Shown: positions 1-8,403 of the stretch, one piece after another
Position numbering within the stretch: the stretch's first letter is position 1
How the letters are laid out: every line of letters starts with the position of its first letter
Source of the DNA: Sandaracinus sp.
Lineage (GTDB): Bacteria > Myxococcota_A > Polyangia > Polyangiales > Houyiibacteriaceae
Assembly: GCA_002699025.1 (NCBI GenBank)
Contig: PABA01000186.1
Span: forward strand, 1 to 57,040
Direction of reading: 5' to 3'
Length of the DNA: 57,040 nucleotides
Notes under the pieces: model-generated
Told to the model about the DNA's origin: nothing
Databases searched by the model: none
What the model saw: the letters and a program-made list of their open reading frames with translations, nothing else
Translations under genes and position numbers: made by a program

Positions 1-110
1 CATACGCACGCGGCCATACGCACGCGGCCATACGCACGCGGCCATACGCACGCGGCCATACGCACGCGGCCATACGCACGCGGCCATACGCATGCGGCCA
101 TACGCACGCG
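1..110. repeat. 14-bp tandem repeat (minisatellite), about 7.9 copies, cut by window edge
   Basis: The unit CATACGCACGCGGC is repeated head to tail from base 1. There are seven full copies and a final 12-base partial copy ending at 110. The only variant is a C-to-T change in the seventh unit (CATACGCATGCGGC). The array abuts the 3' end of the minus-strand ABC exporter gene and probably continues to the left of the window. Near-identity of the copies suggests recent expansion. Read from another phase the unit is CGCGGCCATACGCA, close to the unit at 32522-32633. Confidence 0.97.
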
Positions 111-133
111 ATCTGGCCATCGGGCCCGGGCGC

Positions 134-1945
134 TCAGGCCGCCGCTTCGCCCGTCTGCACCTGCCAGAGCGCCGCGTAGAGCCCGCCGAGGGCGAGGAGC
201 TCCTCGTGGGTGCCGCTCTCGACCACCTCGCCCGCGTCGAGCACGTGGATCCGGTGCGCGCGCCGGACCGTGCTCAGCCGATGCGCGATGACCAGCGTCG
301 TCCGCCCCTCCGCGACCCGCTCGAGCGAGCGCTGGATGGCGGCCTCGGTCTCGTTGTCCACGGCGCTCGTCGCCTCGTCGAGCACCAGCACGGGCGGGTC
401 CTCGAGGAAGGCCCGGGCCAGGGCGAGGCGCTGGCGCTGCCCGCCGCTGAGCTTCTGCCCGCGCTCGCCGATGATCGTCTCCCAGCCGTCCGGGAGCGCC
501 TCGATGAACTCCCGCGCCTCGGCGAGCTCGGCGGCGCGCTCGAGGGCCGCGTCGTCGGCGTCCGGGCGCCCGTAGGCGACGTTCTCCCGGACCGTGCCGT
601 GGAAGAGGAAGACGTCCTGGGCCACCAGGCCGATGGCGCCGCGGAGGCTCGCGAAGTCGAGCTCGCGGACGTCGACGCCGTCGAGCCGTACGGCCCCCTC
701 GCGCACCTCGTAGAGGCGGAGGAGGAGCTTCACGAGCGTGCTCTTGCCGGCGCCCGTCGCGCCGACGACGGCGTGGGTCTCCCCGGCGGGCACGGCGAGC
801 TCGAGCCCGCGGAGGACGTCCTGATGCCCCTCCTCCGCCGGGCCGTAGGCGAAGCGCACGCCCTCGAAGGCGAGCTCGCCGCGCACGGGCTCCGGCAGGG
901 TGCGCGGGCCGGGGCGGATCGCGGGCTCGACGTCGAGGAGCTCGAAGATGCGGCGCGTCGAGGCCATGGCGCGCTGGTAGAGGTCGAAGGTCTCGCCGAG
1001 GCGCGTGAGGGGCCAGAGCAGGCGCTGGGTGACGTAGACCATCACGCTGTAGGTGCCGACCTCGAGGTCGCCCTCGAGCGTGAGCCAGCCGCCGAGCACG
1101 AGGGTCGCCGTGAAGCCGACGAGGATGGCCATGCGGATGAGCGGCACGAAGGCCGAGCTGACGCGGATCGCCTGGCCGTTCGCGGCGCGGTAGGCGAGCG
1201 ACTCGGCGCCGATGCGCGCGACCTCGCGCTCCTCGGCGGTGAAGGCCTTGATGGTGGCGACGCCGCCGAGGTCGTTCGCGAGGGAGGCGTTGAGGTCGCC
1301 GGCGCGGGCGCGGACCTCCGCGTAGCGGGGCTCGAGGCGGCGCTGGAAGCGGAAGCTGCCCCAGATGATGAGGGGCACGGGGAGGAAGGCCAGGGGGGCG
1401 ATGGAGGGCGCGAGGACGAAGAAGGCGGCGCCGATGACGAGGACGGTGGTGAGCGTCTGGAGGATGTCGTTGGCGCCGCGGTCGAGGAAGCGCTCGAGCT
1501 GGTTCACGTCGTCGTTGAGGACGGCCATGAGGCCGCCCGTGGAGCGGTCCTCGAACCAGCCGAGCTCGAGGCGGAGGACGTGGCGCCAGGCGTCGAGGCG
1601 GGCCTCGTGCTGGAGGGTCTGGGCGAGGGTGCGCCAGCGGACCTGGTAGGCGTACTGGAAGGCCGACTCGAGCAGCCAGATCAGGGCGTTGAGGGCGCCG
1701 AGGAGGAAGAGCTGCCGGGTGAGGTCGTCGACGCCGAAGAGCTCGGAGAGGAAGGAGCCCTCGCGGCGGACCACGACGTCGACCGCCATGCCGATGAGGA
1801 AGGGCGGGGCGAGGTCGAAGACGCGGTTGAGGATGGAGCAGAGGCTCGCGGCGAGGACGGCGCGGCGGTGCGGGCGGGCGTGACGCCAGAGGCGGCGGAG
1901 GGGCCGCTCGGTGCGAGGGGGCGAGGTCGCCATGGGGCAGGGCAT
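134..1945 (-). CDS. ABC exporter half-transporter (fused membrane and ATPase domains)
   Basis: This 603-residue protein is a type IV ABC exporter subunit expected to form a homodimer in the inner membrane and to couple ATP hydrolysis to export of an unknown substrate. Residues about 25-330 form the six-helix membrane domain; several hydrophobic segments are visible (for example around 75-95, 165-195 and 268-288). The ATPase domain has Walker [10 protein letters not shown] at about 395-403, a Q-loop (VAQDVF, about 441), the signature LSGGQ at about 499, Walker [10 protein letters not shown] at about 519 and the H-loop IAHRLS at about 553. Domain order and length are those of the MsbA/LmrA-like family. 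The start chosen is ATG at 1945; an in-frame ATG at 1933 is equally possible and neither has a clear ribosome binding site. No partner gene adjoins it, so substrate (lipid, peptide or drug) cannot be assigned. Confidence 0.93.
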   Translation of the reverse strand: MPCPMATSPPRTERPLRRLWRHARPHRRAVLAASLCSILNRVFDLAPPFLIGMAVDVVVRREGSFLSELFGVDDLTRQLFLLGALNALIWLLESAFQYAYQVRWRTLAQTLQHEARLDAWRHVLRLELGWFEDRSTGGLMAVLNDDVNQLERFLDRGANDILQTLTTVLVIGAAFFVLAPSIAPLAFLPVPLIIWGSFRFQRRLEPRYAEVRARAGDLNASLANDLGGVATIKAFTAEEREVARIGAESLAYRAANGQAIRVSSAFVPLIRMAILVGFTATLVLGGWLTLEGDLEVGTYSVMVYVTQRLLWPLTRLGETFDLYQRAMASTRRIFELLDVEPAIRPGPRTLPEPVRGELAFEGVRFAYGPAEEGHQDVLRGLELAVPAGETHAVVGATGAGKSTLVKLLLRLYEVREGAVRLDGVDVRELDFASLRGAIGLVAQDVFLFHGTVRENVAYGRPDADDAALERAAELAEAREFIEALPDGWETIIGERGQKLSGGQRQRLALARAFLEDPPVLVLDEATSAVDNETEAAIQRSLERVAEGRTTLVIAHRLSTVRRAHRIHVLDAGEVVESGTHEELLALGGLYAALWQVQTGEAAA

Positions 1946-2101
1946 GGCGGCGTGCGTGGGGAAGGCAAGTCGACGCGGGTCTCCCGGTCGCGCTCGTCGC
2001 GTTCCTCCGACGCGTCACGGGCCGTCCGCGCCCGCGCTCCTGCGGCGCGGGGGCGGGCGGCCCGAGGGGTCGACGGCGCGTCCGGGATCGCTCGCTGCGC
2101 G

Positions 2102-2473
2102 TCACTCGGCGCGGCGGAAGGTCAGCACGAGGCCGTCCCGCGGCGGGAAGGCGACGTGCTGACGCCGCATGAGCGCGTTCCGGTTGCAGTCGAGGAGCTG
2201 GAAGTCGTAGGAGCCCGCGGGGAACTCCCAGCCGCGCTCCACGCCGGGCGAGATGACCTCGGAGGGGCCGAGCCGGTCGGGGCCCCAGTTGCTGTCCGAC
2301 GAGGGCGAGATGTTCACGTAGCAGATCGTCAGCTGCGATTGGTTGCGGATCACGAAGGCGGAGTTGCCCCCCGGCCCCGTGGTCGCGCCCCCGCCTCCTC
2401 CGCCCCCGCAGGCGCTCAGGCCGAGCGCGAGAAAGCCCATCAGCGCGAGTCCCAGACGTCGCATCGTCACCAT
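2102..2473 (-). CDS. small lipoprotein of unknown function
   Basis: This is a 123-residue protein with a lipoprotein signal peptide: basic start, hydrophobic stretch and a lipobox ending LSAC, with Cys about residue 22. Seven consecutive glycines and a short Gly/Thr linker follow. The mature part (about 85 residues) contains two Cys in CYVN and LLDCNRN, spaced so that a disulfide is plausible, and reads like a small beta-sandwich. I do not recognise a family. A purine-rich GGAGGGAGAGGG stretch lies directly upstream; ATG at 2464 (MRRLG) is an alternative start with better spacing. It is expected to be anchored to the outer or inner membrane facing the periplasm. Confidence 0.8.
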   Translation of the reverse strand: MVTMRRLGLALMGFLALGLSACGGGGGGGATTGPGGNSAFVIRNQSQLTICYVNISPSSDSNWGPDRLGPSEVISPGVERGWEFPAGSYDFQLLDCNRNALMRRQHVAFPPRDGLVLTFRRAE

Positions 2474-2684
2474 CCCTCTCCCTCCTCTCTCGGCACCCTC
2501 CGCCTTTCGGCGCCTGCCTTTCTAGCGCCAGGCGAAACGTGCCGTGAAATCGTAGGAGGCGGGGCCCGGCTCGGTCTACCCCCTTTTCGGGACGCGCGCG
2601 TCCCGCGGTGCCGGCGGTGGCTGCGCTCGTGGCCTCTCGGTTCTTCGGCGGGTCGCCCGCGTCGGGGCCTGCTACCGTCCCCGC

Positions 2685-4403
2685 ATGCGCGCCCTCGCCC
2701 CCCTCCTGCTCGTCGCCTCGTGGGCCCTCTTCGCCTGCGGTGATGACGACGGACCCGCGCCCGAGGACGCCAGCGCGCCGGACGCTCGCGCCGAGGACGC
2801 GGGCGTCGACGCCGGCCCGATGGCCATGGACTGGCCCGCCGAGTACCCGCCCCGCTCGACCGTGCCCGCCGAGGGCGTCCGCCGCGACCTCTTCCTGGTC
2901 CGGGGCGTCACGGCGCCGGCGAACCCCGAGACCGGCGAGGCGACCCCCGAGCAGCTCGGCTACACGCAGGTGGTCCGCTACCGCCGCGACGTCGACCCGC
3001 CCGCTCCGGCCCGCGCCATCGTCGTGGCGATGCCCGGCTTCCTCGGCGGCGGCCCGTCCTTCGAGGGGCTCGCGCGCGCCATGGTGCGGCTCGGGCTCGA
3101 CGGGGAGCCGATCGAGGTCTGGGCCATCGACCGGCGGAGCAACCTGCTCGAGGACCTGCGCGGCATGGACGCGGCGGAGGAGCAGGGGAACCCGGAGATC
3201 GCGCAGGGCTACTACTTCGGCGACGACACGATCGGCGGCGAGGCCTTCGGCGGCTACGTGCCGCAGGGGGACGTGTCGTTCATGAGCGAGTGGGGCCTGG
3301 CGACGCACGTCGAGGACCTCCGCCGGGTGATCGCGCTGGTCCCCGAGGCCGAGCGGCAGCAGCGGGTCTTCCTGATGGGGCACAGCCTCGGCGCGTCCTT
3401 CACGGAGGCCTACGCGGCGTGGCGTTTCGAGGACGGGACGCGCGGCGTGGAGGAGCTCGCCGGGTTGGTGCTGATCGACGGGGCGCTCGGGGACGCGCCG
3501 AGCACGGAGGAGGCGTACCTCGAGGGGTCGAGTGCGGGGGGCTTCCCCTCGCCCGGGCTCGAGGGGATCCGCACCGGCAACCAGCGCTACACGACGCTGC
3601 CGCTGCTGGGGATCGACGTGTACGCGCGGGCCGAGATCTCGAGCCTGCGCGCGCTGGTCGCGCCGGACGAGGTGGTCGAGGACTTCGGGCGGGCGCGGGT
3701 GCTCGGGACGCTGATGGGCCTGCGCGTCGACCGGGTGCCGCCGATGACGAACGAGGCGGCGCTCGCCGTGGCCTTCGACGACGAGTTCCAGCCGCTGGGG
3801 TTCGTGCGGGCCAAGCTCGGGCACCTGGTCGGGCCGACCGAGACCTACGAGAGCGCGCTGGCGGGCGGGGCCGAGCTGCTGCGGCCGAGCGATCCGGAGG
3901 CGGAGGTCTCCTGGGAGGACGCGCTGGAGGCGGACCCGAACGAGTACACGCCCGTGCGGAACCTGGCGGAGAGCTTCGCGCATGGGCGGAGCAACTTCGC
4001 CGAGTGGTACTTCCCGACGCGCTTGCCGCTCGATCTCTCGGCGGTGGGCGGCGCGGCCGTGGCCGAGGACGGCTGGCAGGCGGCGCTCGGGCTGCGCGCC
4101 TTCGACGGGGGGCTCATCGATGCGCCGATCCTGGCGATCGCGAACGGGCTGGTCGGGGATCCGGAGCGCTTCGAGGCCATCCGCGAGCGGGTGGCGGCGA
4201 CGGTCGGGGAGGGCCGGCCGGCGGCCGGGGTGGCGCGGAGCGACGAGCGGGCCTTCCAGGTGGTCGATGCCGTCGATCTGGAGCACCTCGACCCGGTCTT
4301 CGCGGACGAGAACACGCCGGGGAATCCGGTGCCCGAGGCCGTGCTGGGCTTCGTCGCGGAGCACGCGGCGGAGGGCACGGTCGCGGTCGAGAGGATGGAA
4401 TGA
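2685..4403 (+). CDS. lipoprotein alpha/beta-hydrolase-like protein
   Basis: This is a 572-residue protein with a lipoprotein signal (LFAC, Cys 18) followed by an acidic Asp/Ala/Pro linker (about 19-48) typical of secreted myxobacterial proteins. The core carries the nucleophile elbow GHSLGAS at about 232-238 (Ser 234). Before it, a strand-turn VVAMPGFLGGG could form the oxyanion region; VLIDGALG and the EHLDP segment near the C-terminus could supply the acid and the His. That fits the alpha/beta hydrolase fold (esterase/lipase-like), but the substrate is unknown. It ends in TGA overlapping the ATG of the next gene, so translation of the pair is probably coupled. ATG at 2685 is the only start that gives the signal peptide. 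Confidence 0.8.
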   Translation: MRALAPLLLVASWALFACGDDDGPAPEDASAPDARAEDAGVDAGPMAMDWPAEYPPRSTVPAEGVRRDLFLVRGVTAPANPETGEATPEQLGYTQVVRYRRDVDPPAPARAIVVAMPGFLGGGPSFEGLARAMVRLGLDGEPIEVWAIDRRSNLLEDLRGMDAAEEQGNPEIAQGYYFGDDTIGGEAFGGYVPQGDVSFMSEWGLATHVEDLRRVIALVPEAERQQRVFLMGHSLGASFTEAYAAWRFEDGTRGVEELAGLVLIDGALGDAPSTEEAYLEGSSAGGFPSPGLEGIRTGNQRYTTLPLLGIDVYARAEISSLRALVAPDEVVEDFGRARVLGTLMGLRVDRVPPMTNEAALAVAFDDEFQPLGFVRAKLGHLVGPTETYESALAGGAELLRPSDPEAEVSWEDALEADPNEYTPVRNLAESFAHGRSNFAEWYFPTRLPLDLSAVGGAAVAEDGWQAALGLRAFDGGLIDAPILAIANGLVGDPERFEAIRERVAATVGEGRPAAGVARSDERAFQVVDAVDLEHLDPVFADENTPGNPVPEAVLGFVAEHAAEGTVAVERME

Positions 4404-4744
4404 TGGAAGCGGAGTCGGAGCCGAAGCGCCCCGAGCGGCGGCCGCGGGCCGAGCTGAGCTCGCGGCAGCGAAAGCACTTGAAGGGCCTGGCGCACCACCT
4501 CGACCCGCTGGTGCGGGTGGGGCAGGAGGGGCTCGACGAGCGGATCGCCGGGGCGCTGAGCGAGGCGCTGGAGCGGCACGAGCTGGTGAAGGTGAAGGTG
4601 CTCGAGGGGGCGCCGATCGGGCGGGCCGAGGCCGGGCCGTGGCTGGCGGAGGCCTGCGGGGCGCACCACATCGGGACCATCGGGCGGATCGCGATCCTCT
4701 ACCGGCGGCACCCGGAGAAGCCGCAGATCACGCTGCCGCGATAG
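4400..4744 (+). CDS. yhbY: YhbY/CRS1 family RNA-binding protein
   Basis: This is a 114-residue protein matching the CRM (CRS1-YhbY) domain. A basic N-terminus is followed by SSRQRKHLKGLAHHLDPLVR, then VGQEGL, an alpha/beta core with ELVKVKVL, and the Gly-rich loop HHIGTIGRIAILYRR near the C-terminus that binds RNA in this family. E. coli YhbY associates with pre-50S ribosomal subunits, so a role in large-subunit assembly is likely. The start ATGATG at 4400 overlaps the stop of the hydrolase gene (ATGA), indicating translational coupling, although the two products have no obvious functional link. The family is usually 95-115 residues, so the length is normal. Confidence 0.9.
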   Translation: MMEAESEPKRPERRPRAELSSRQRKHLKGLAHHLDPLVRVGQEGLDERIAGALSEALERHELVKVKVLEGAPIGRAEAGPWLAEACGAHHIGTIGRIAILYRRHPEKPQITLPR

Positions 4745-4830
4745 CCGCGGAGGCGCCCCGTTCGAGCGCTCGCCGCTCTCGCAGCGGCTGCGCTGTGCCA
4801 TGCCGGCGAGCTCCCCCTGTCGGCGTGAAA

Positions 4831-5270
4831 TGACCGGGGGTCAGTTAATTGGGCGAGGCAGCGGCTTCCGAGCTCCGCGGCGGGTCCGGAGCCCCTCGCG
4901 GACCCTCACGAAGTCAATGAATCCAAAGGCTTGGGCACGCCGAGGCGATGTCCGCAGGACGCCCGGTCCGGGGCTTTGGTGACCTGGAGTCATTGATTCG
5001 GGGGCGCGAGCCGCCGAGCGGCTCCGCGGACCGTCTCGGGATCCCATGGGTCCGCCACGAGGCCAATGAATTCGATGTGTTGGCTTCCATGAGCGGGTGT
5101 CCGCAGGACTCCCGCTGCGGACTCCTGCGGCGGCCTTTGGTGACCCGGGGTCAGTTGTGTGGAGCGGGGGAGCGGCGGCGGAGCGCCACGGGCCACTCCG
5201 AGCTCCTTTCGATGGACCCGAACCCAATGATTCCAAGGGCTCGAGCCGACCGTCCGGGTGTCCGCAGGAC
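4831..5270. repeat. three registered ~150-bp degenerate repeats with palindromic landmarks
   Basis: Units begin at 4831, 4980 and 5141 with TGACC-N3-GGTCA palindromes (the middle copy has one mismatch: TGACCTGGAGTCA). In each unit CAATGA lies exactly 84 bases after the start (4915, 5064, 5225). The small palindrome GTCCGCAGGAC lies exactly 119 bases after the start (4950, 5099, 5260). The sequence between the landmarks has diverged a good deal but without net insertions or deletions. Confidence 0.85.
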
Positions 5271-5338
5271 TCCTCTGGACCCGGGCTCCGACCGTGCCCG
5301 CAGGACTCCTTCCCGGGGTCGCTCGAGCCCCAGCGGGT

Positions 5339-5568
5339 GTCCGCAGGACTCGTCTGCGGGTGTCCGCAGGGCTCTCGGGGCGCCGTCCGGGTGTCCGCAG
5401 GACTCCCCTCGGGGCCCGCAGGACTCTCTCGGGGGGCCCAGGGGACTCCACTCGGGGGCCGCAGGACTCTCTCGGGGGCCGTCCGGGTGTCCGCAGGACT
5501 CCTCTCGGGGTGTCCGCAGGACTCCTCTGGGGGTGTCCGCAGGACTCCTCTCGGGCTCTCCGCAGGGC
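5339..5568. repeat. array of about ten GTCCGCAGGAC palindromes spaced two helical turns apart
   Basis: Copies of GTCCGCAGGAC (GTCC-GCA-GGAC, an interrupted palindrome) or close variants start at 5339, 5362, 5393, 5414, 5436, 5457, 5489, 5512, 5535 and 5558. Spacing is 21-23 bp except for two steps of 31-32 bp. The wider unit is roughly GGGTGTCCGCAGGACTC plus a six-base spacer. The same palindrome closes each of the three longer repeats just upstream. Confidence 0.88.
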
Positions 5569-5765
5569 TCGTGGAGCATTCCGTAGGCGTCGGAAAGTGT
5601 TCGGCTTTCACGCGAGGGAGTCCGGTTCGCGGTTCGGTCAGATTCCGAACGGTGGGGGTCGAGTGACCCCGGCGGATGTGCGGACTTCCGTACGCACACT
5701 GCGCAGCTGTGTCGCGGGTTGTACGCCCGCTGCACGGTACGCGGGTTGCACAGAGGGCTCGCGAC

Positions 5766-8333
5766 ATGCGCGCCATCGGCCTCTCGCTTCTCCTTCTCCT
5801 CCTCGCGGCACCGGCAGCCCGCGCCCAGACGGTGGTCATCGACCCGGGCCACGGCGGCTCGGACCCCGGCGCGGTCGGCTGCGGCCTCGAGGAAGAGGAC
5901 GTCGTCCTCGACATCGCCCGCCGCACCCGCGACCTCCTCCGCGCCGACGGCGTCGACGCCATCCTCACCCGCGAGGACGATCGGAGCGTCGGCCTCTCCG
6001 CCCGCGCCTCCTTCGCCAACTCCCGGGGCGCCAGCCGCTTCGTCTCCATCCACGCCAACGCCAACGCGGGCACGCCGGCCACCGGCACCGAGACCTTCGT
6101 CTACACCTCGGCCTCCTCCACCAGCCGCACCATGGGCCAGCAGGTGCAGGACGAGATGATCGCCGCCTGGGGCCTCCGGAACCGCGGCCTGAAGTCGGCC
6201 AACTTCGCCGTCCTCCGCCTCACCTCCATGCCCGCCGCCCTCTCCGAGACGGGCTTCATCAACCGCTGCGATCCGGACGCCGCCCTCCTCGGCTCGGCCT
6301 CTGCCCGCCAGGAGATGGCCGTCGCCCACTACCGCGCCATCCTCCGCAGCCTCGGCCGCACCCCCGGCGACCCGGGCCCCGCCCCCGAGCCCGAGCCCGA
6401 GCCGGAGCCCGAGCCCGAGCCGAGCGGCGGCCGCCTCATCGGCGTCGTCTTCGAGGACACCGGCGCCGGCCTCGAGGACACGAGCCGCCGCCTCCCGGAG
6501 GCCACCGCCCGCATCGTCGAGACCGGCACCACCAGCGACCTCGACGGCGAGGCCTTCTTCCGCTTCGCCGCCCCCGCCGGCACCTACACCATCGAGGCCT
6601 CGGCCCCCGGCTACACCACGGCCCGCCGCACCTGCTCGGTCGGCACCGGCGACACCTGGTGCTCGGTCGGCCTCGAGCCCTCCGTCGCCGCCCCCGGCAC
6701 CGTCCGGGGCGTCGCCTTCCGCGACCGCGGCGTGGGCTTCGCCGACACCAGCGAGCGCCTCGCCGGCGCGACCGTCCGCGTCGCGGAGACCGGCGACACG
6801 GTCCGCACGGACGACGGCGGCAACTTCGCCCTCAGCCTCCCGGCCGGCGGCTACACCCTCGAGCTCTCGGCCGCGGGCCACACCTCCGCCAGCCGCCGCT
6901 GCGTCGTCGACGCCGGCGCCGTCGCCTGGTGCTCCCTCGGCCTCGTCCGCGAGGCCGGCGGCGGCGCGCTCCAGGGCGTCGTCTTCGAGGACGGCGCGCC
7001 CTCCCGCCGCGTCGTCGGCGCGACGGTGCGCATCGTCGAGAACGGCGCGACCGAGCTGAGCGCCGCGGGCTCGGGCTACTGGCGCTTCGAGCTCCCCGCC
7101 GGCACCTGGACCGTCGAGGTCGAGGGCGAGGGCCTCAGCCCGGCGAGCCGCCGCTGCACGGTCACCCGCGGCGGCGAGACCTGGTGCTCGGTCGGCGTCC
7201 GCTTCGGCGGCCGGGGCGGCGCCGTGATCGACCCGGGCCTCGAGGAGCCCGAGGTGGTCGAGGGGGTCGACGACGACGCCGCGGCCGCGGACCCGGCCCT
7301 CGCCGGGGGCCTCTCCAGCGGCTGCAGCGCCGGCGGACCCGCGCCGACGGGCGGCGCCCTGCTGTTGCTCCTCGTCCTCTTCGGCCTCCGCTCGCGCCGC
7401 CGTCGCGCGCTCGCTCCGGCCCCCCTCGCCGCGCTCGCGCTCGTCGGCCTCGTCGGCTGCGCCGGCGCCGAGCCCGGCGCGGAGCTCGGCCTCGAGCCGG
7501 GCGCGGAGCTCGACCTCGCCCCGGCGCTCGACGAGCCCCTCGCGCTCGGCGAGACGGTCCAGCTCGTCGACGAGGTCGCGCCCTTCGCCGAGGTCCGCGC
7601 CGCCCGCGTGATCTCCGCCGGCGGCTACGCCGACGCGACCCTCTCGCCGGACGGGACCCGCCTCGCCCTCAGCCACGACACCTTCGCCGGCGTCAGCGTC
7701 CAGCCCGCGGACGGGAGCGCGCTCCCCCAGGTGCTCCGCGAAGGCCGCGCCCTCGGCATCGCCCCCGTCTGGCGCCCGGACGGCCGCGCCCTCGGCCTCC
7801 GCGCCCCCGGCCAGACGGAGACCGCCGTGCCCCTCCTGAACGTCGACCTCGGCGGCCGGGACATCGCCCCCGAGCCGAGCGACGCCCTCCGCGCGCGCGT
7901 CGACGACGCCGGCCACGTCCTCGTCGGCGTCGGCGCCCGCACCGAGCGCCTCGGCCCGCCGGGCGACCGCTACTTCGCCCCGCGCGTCGGTCCCGAAGAG
8001 CGCTTCGTCGCCTTCCAGGGCCTCAGCTCGGGCCTCTACCTCCACGACCTCGACCGCGGCGTCACCTACCACCTCGCCCAGGGCGGCGGTCACGCGCGCT
8101 TCGATCCGGCGGGGCGCTGGCTGGTCTTCGAGCGCCTCGAGGACGACGGCCACGTCTTCACCGCCGGCGACGTGATGATCGTCGACCTCCAGCCCGAGGT
8201 GCCCGCCATGGCGCCGCTCGTGGCGACGGACGCCCTCGAGCGCGCGCCGGACCTCGCCGGCGGCCGGCTCAGCTACCTCCGCGGCAACGAGGGCGTCGAG
8301 GTGGTCGTCGCCGAGCTCGCCTTCACCCGCTGA
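5766..8333 (+). CDS. N-acetylmuramoyl-L-alanine amidase with three repeat domains and MYXO-CTERM, continuous in frame with a lipoprotein-like beta-propeller
   Basis: This is an 855-residue open frame with a signal peptide (1-20) ending ARAQ. Residues 21-205 are an Amidase_3 domain with the zinc site: VIDPGHGG (His 29), Glu about 43, SIHANAN (His 96) and the catalytic SETGF Glu. It should cleave the stem peptide from N-acetylmuramic acid in the periplasm. A Pro-Glu linker follows, then three related modules of about 80 residues (about 233-490), each ending in two Cys within a WCSVGL-type motif and resembling CarboxypepD_reg/SdrD-like beta-sandwiches. Around Cys 520 there is a MYXO-CTERM-like tail: SSGCSAGG, a hydrophobic helix, then RSRRRR. 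The frame does not stop: a second hydrophobic helix ends in lipobox LVGC (Cys 565), and about 270 residues with LSPDGTRLALS-type propeller blades follow. No in-frame ATG or GTG lies near the junction; a TTG at 7365 is the only alternative start. It could be a sequencing frameshift that fused two genes, or a true polyprotein. Confidence 0.85.
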   Translation: MRAIGLSLLLLLLAAPAARAQTVVIDPGHGGSDPGAVGCGLEEEDVVLDIARRTRDLLRADGVDAILTREDDRSVGLSARASFANSRGASRFVSIHANANAGTPATGTETFVYTSASSTSRTMGQQVQDEMIAAWGLRNRGLKSANFAVLRLTSMPAALSETGFINRCDPDAALLGSASARQEMAVAHYRAILRSLGRTPGDPGPAPEPEPEPEPEPEPSGGRLIGVVFEDTGAGLEDTSRRLPEATARIVETGTTSDLDGEAFFRFAAPAGTYTIEASAPGYTTARRTCSVGTGDTWCSVGLEPSVAAPGTVRGVAFRDRGVGFADTSERLAGATVRVAETGDTVRTDDGGNFALSLPAGGYTLELSAAGHTSASRRCVVDAGAVAWCSLGLVREAGGGALQGVVFEDGAPSRRVVGATVRIVENGATELSAAGSGYWRFELPAGTWTVEVEGEGLSPASRRCTVTRGGETWCSVGVRFGGRGGAVIDPGLEEPEVVEGVDDDAAAADPALAGGLSSGCSAGGPAPTGGALLLLLVLFGLRSRRRRALAPAPLAALALVGLVGCAGAEPGAELGLEPGAELDLAPALDEPLALGETVQLVDEVAPFAEVRAARVISAGGYADATLSPDGTRLALSHDTFAGVSVQPADGSALPQVLREGRALGIAPVWRPDGRALGLRAPGQTETAVPLLNVDLGGRDIAPEPSDALRARVDDAGHVLVGVGARTERLGPPGDRYFAPRVGPEERFVAFQGLSSGLYLHDLDRGVTYHLAQGGGHARFDPAGRWLVFERLEDDGHVFTAGDVMIVDLQPEVPAMAPLVATDALERAPDLAGGRLSYLRGNEGVEVVVAELAFTR

Positions 8334-8348
8334 GCCTCCCGGGCTCGC

Positions 8349-8401
8349 GAGCGGCGCCCCGAGCCGAGCCTCCAGCAGGGGGGCGGTGGGGGGCGCCGCT
8401 C
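8349..8401. terminator. inverted repeat between convergent genes (possible bidirectional terminator)
   Basis: GAGCGGCGCCCC (8349-8360) pairs perfectly with GGGGCGCCGCTC (8390-8401), giving a 12-bp stem with a 29-base loop. It sits between the stop of the amidase gene and the stop of the hybrid kinase gene, which face each other. There is no T-run, so a Rho-independent role is plausible but unproven. Confidence 0.45.
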
Positions 8402-8403
8402 CC

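Larger units (their letters stand above)
4745..5765. other. 1-kb non-coding, repeat-filled intergenic region
   Basis: No credible gene is seen in this gap. Open frames here have no start or codon support and cross the repeats in different frames. The region contains three registered repeats of about 150 bp (4831-5270) followed by a short-period array (5339-5568). The last 200 bases before the amidase start show no further repeat. Both neighbours are on the plus strand, so the region includes the 3' end of yhbY and the promoter region of the amidase gene. Confidence 0.8.

Noticed and set aside
92-2743. An 883-codon open frame on the plus strand opposite the ABC exporter
   Set aside because: It covers the minus-strand ABC exporter and the small lipoprotein, has no recognisable domain, and results from GC-rich codon bias leaving the opposite strand open.
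5339-5568. CRISPR array
   Set aside because: Repeats are only about 11-17 bp with spacers of about 6-10 bp that are themselves similar; no cas gene is nearby.
5151-8153. Long minus-strand open frame across the repeats and the amidase gene
   Set aside because: It passes through non-coding arrays and opposes the clearly coding amidase; its low-complexity composition is a by-product.
7365-8333. Separate gene starting at TTG 7365 for the beta-propeller lipoprotein
   Set aside because: The signal peptide would begin inside the MYXO-CTERM helix and have an unusual internal RSRRRR cluster; no ribosome binding site precedes it. It is kept as an alternative in the amidase entry.
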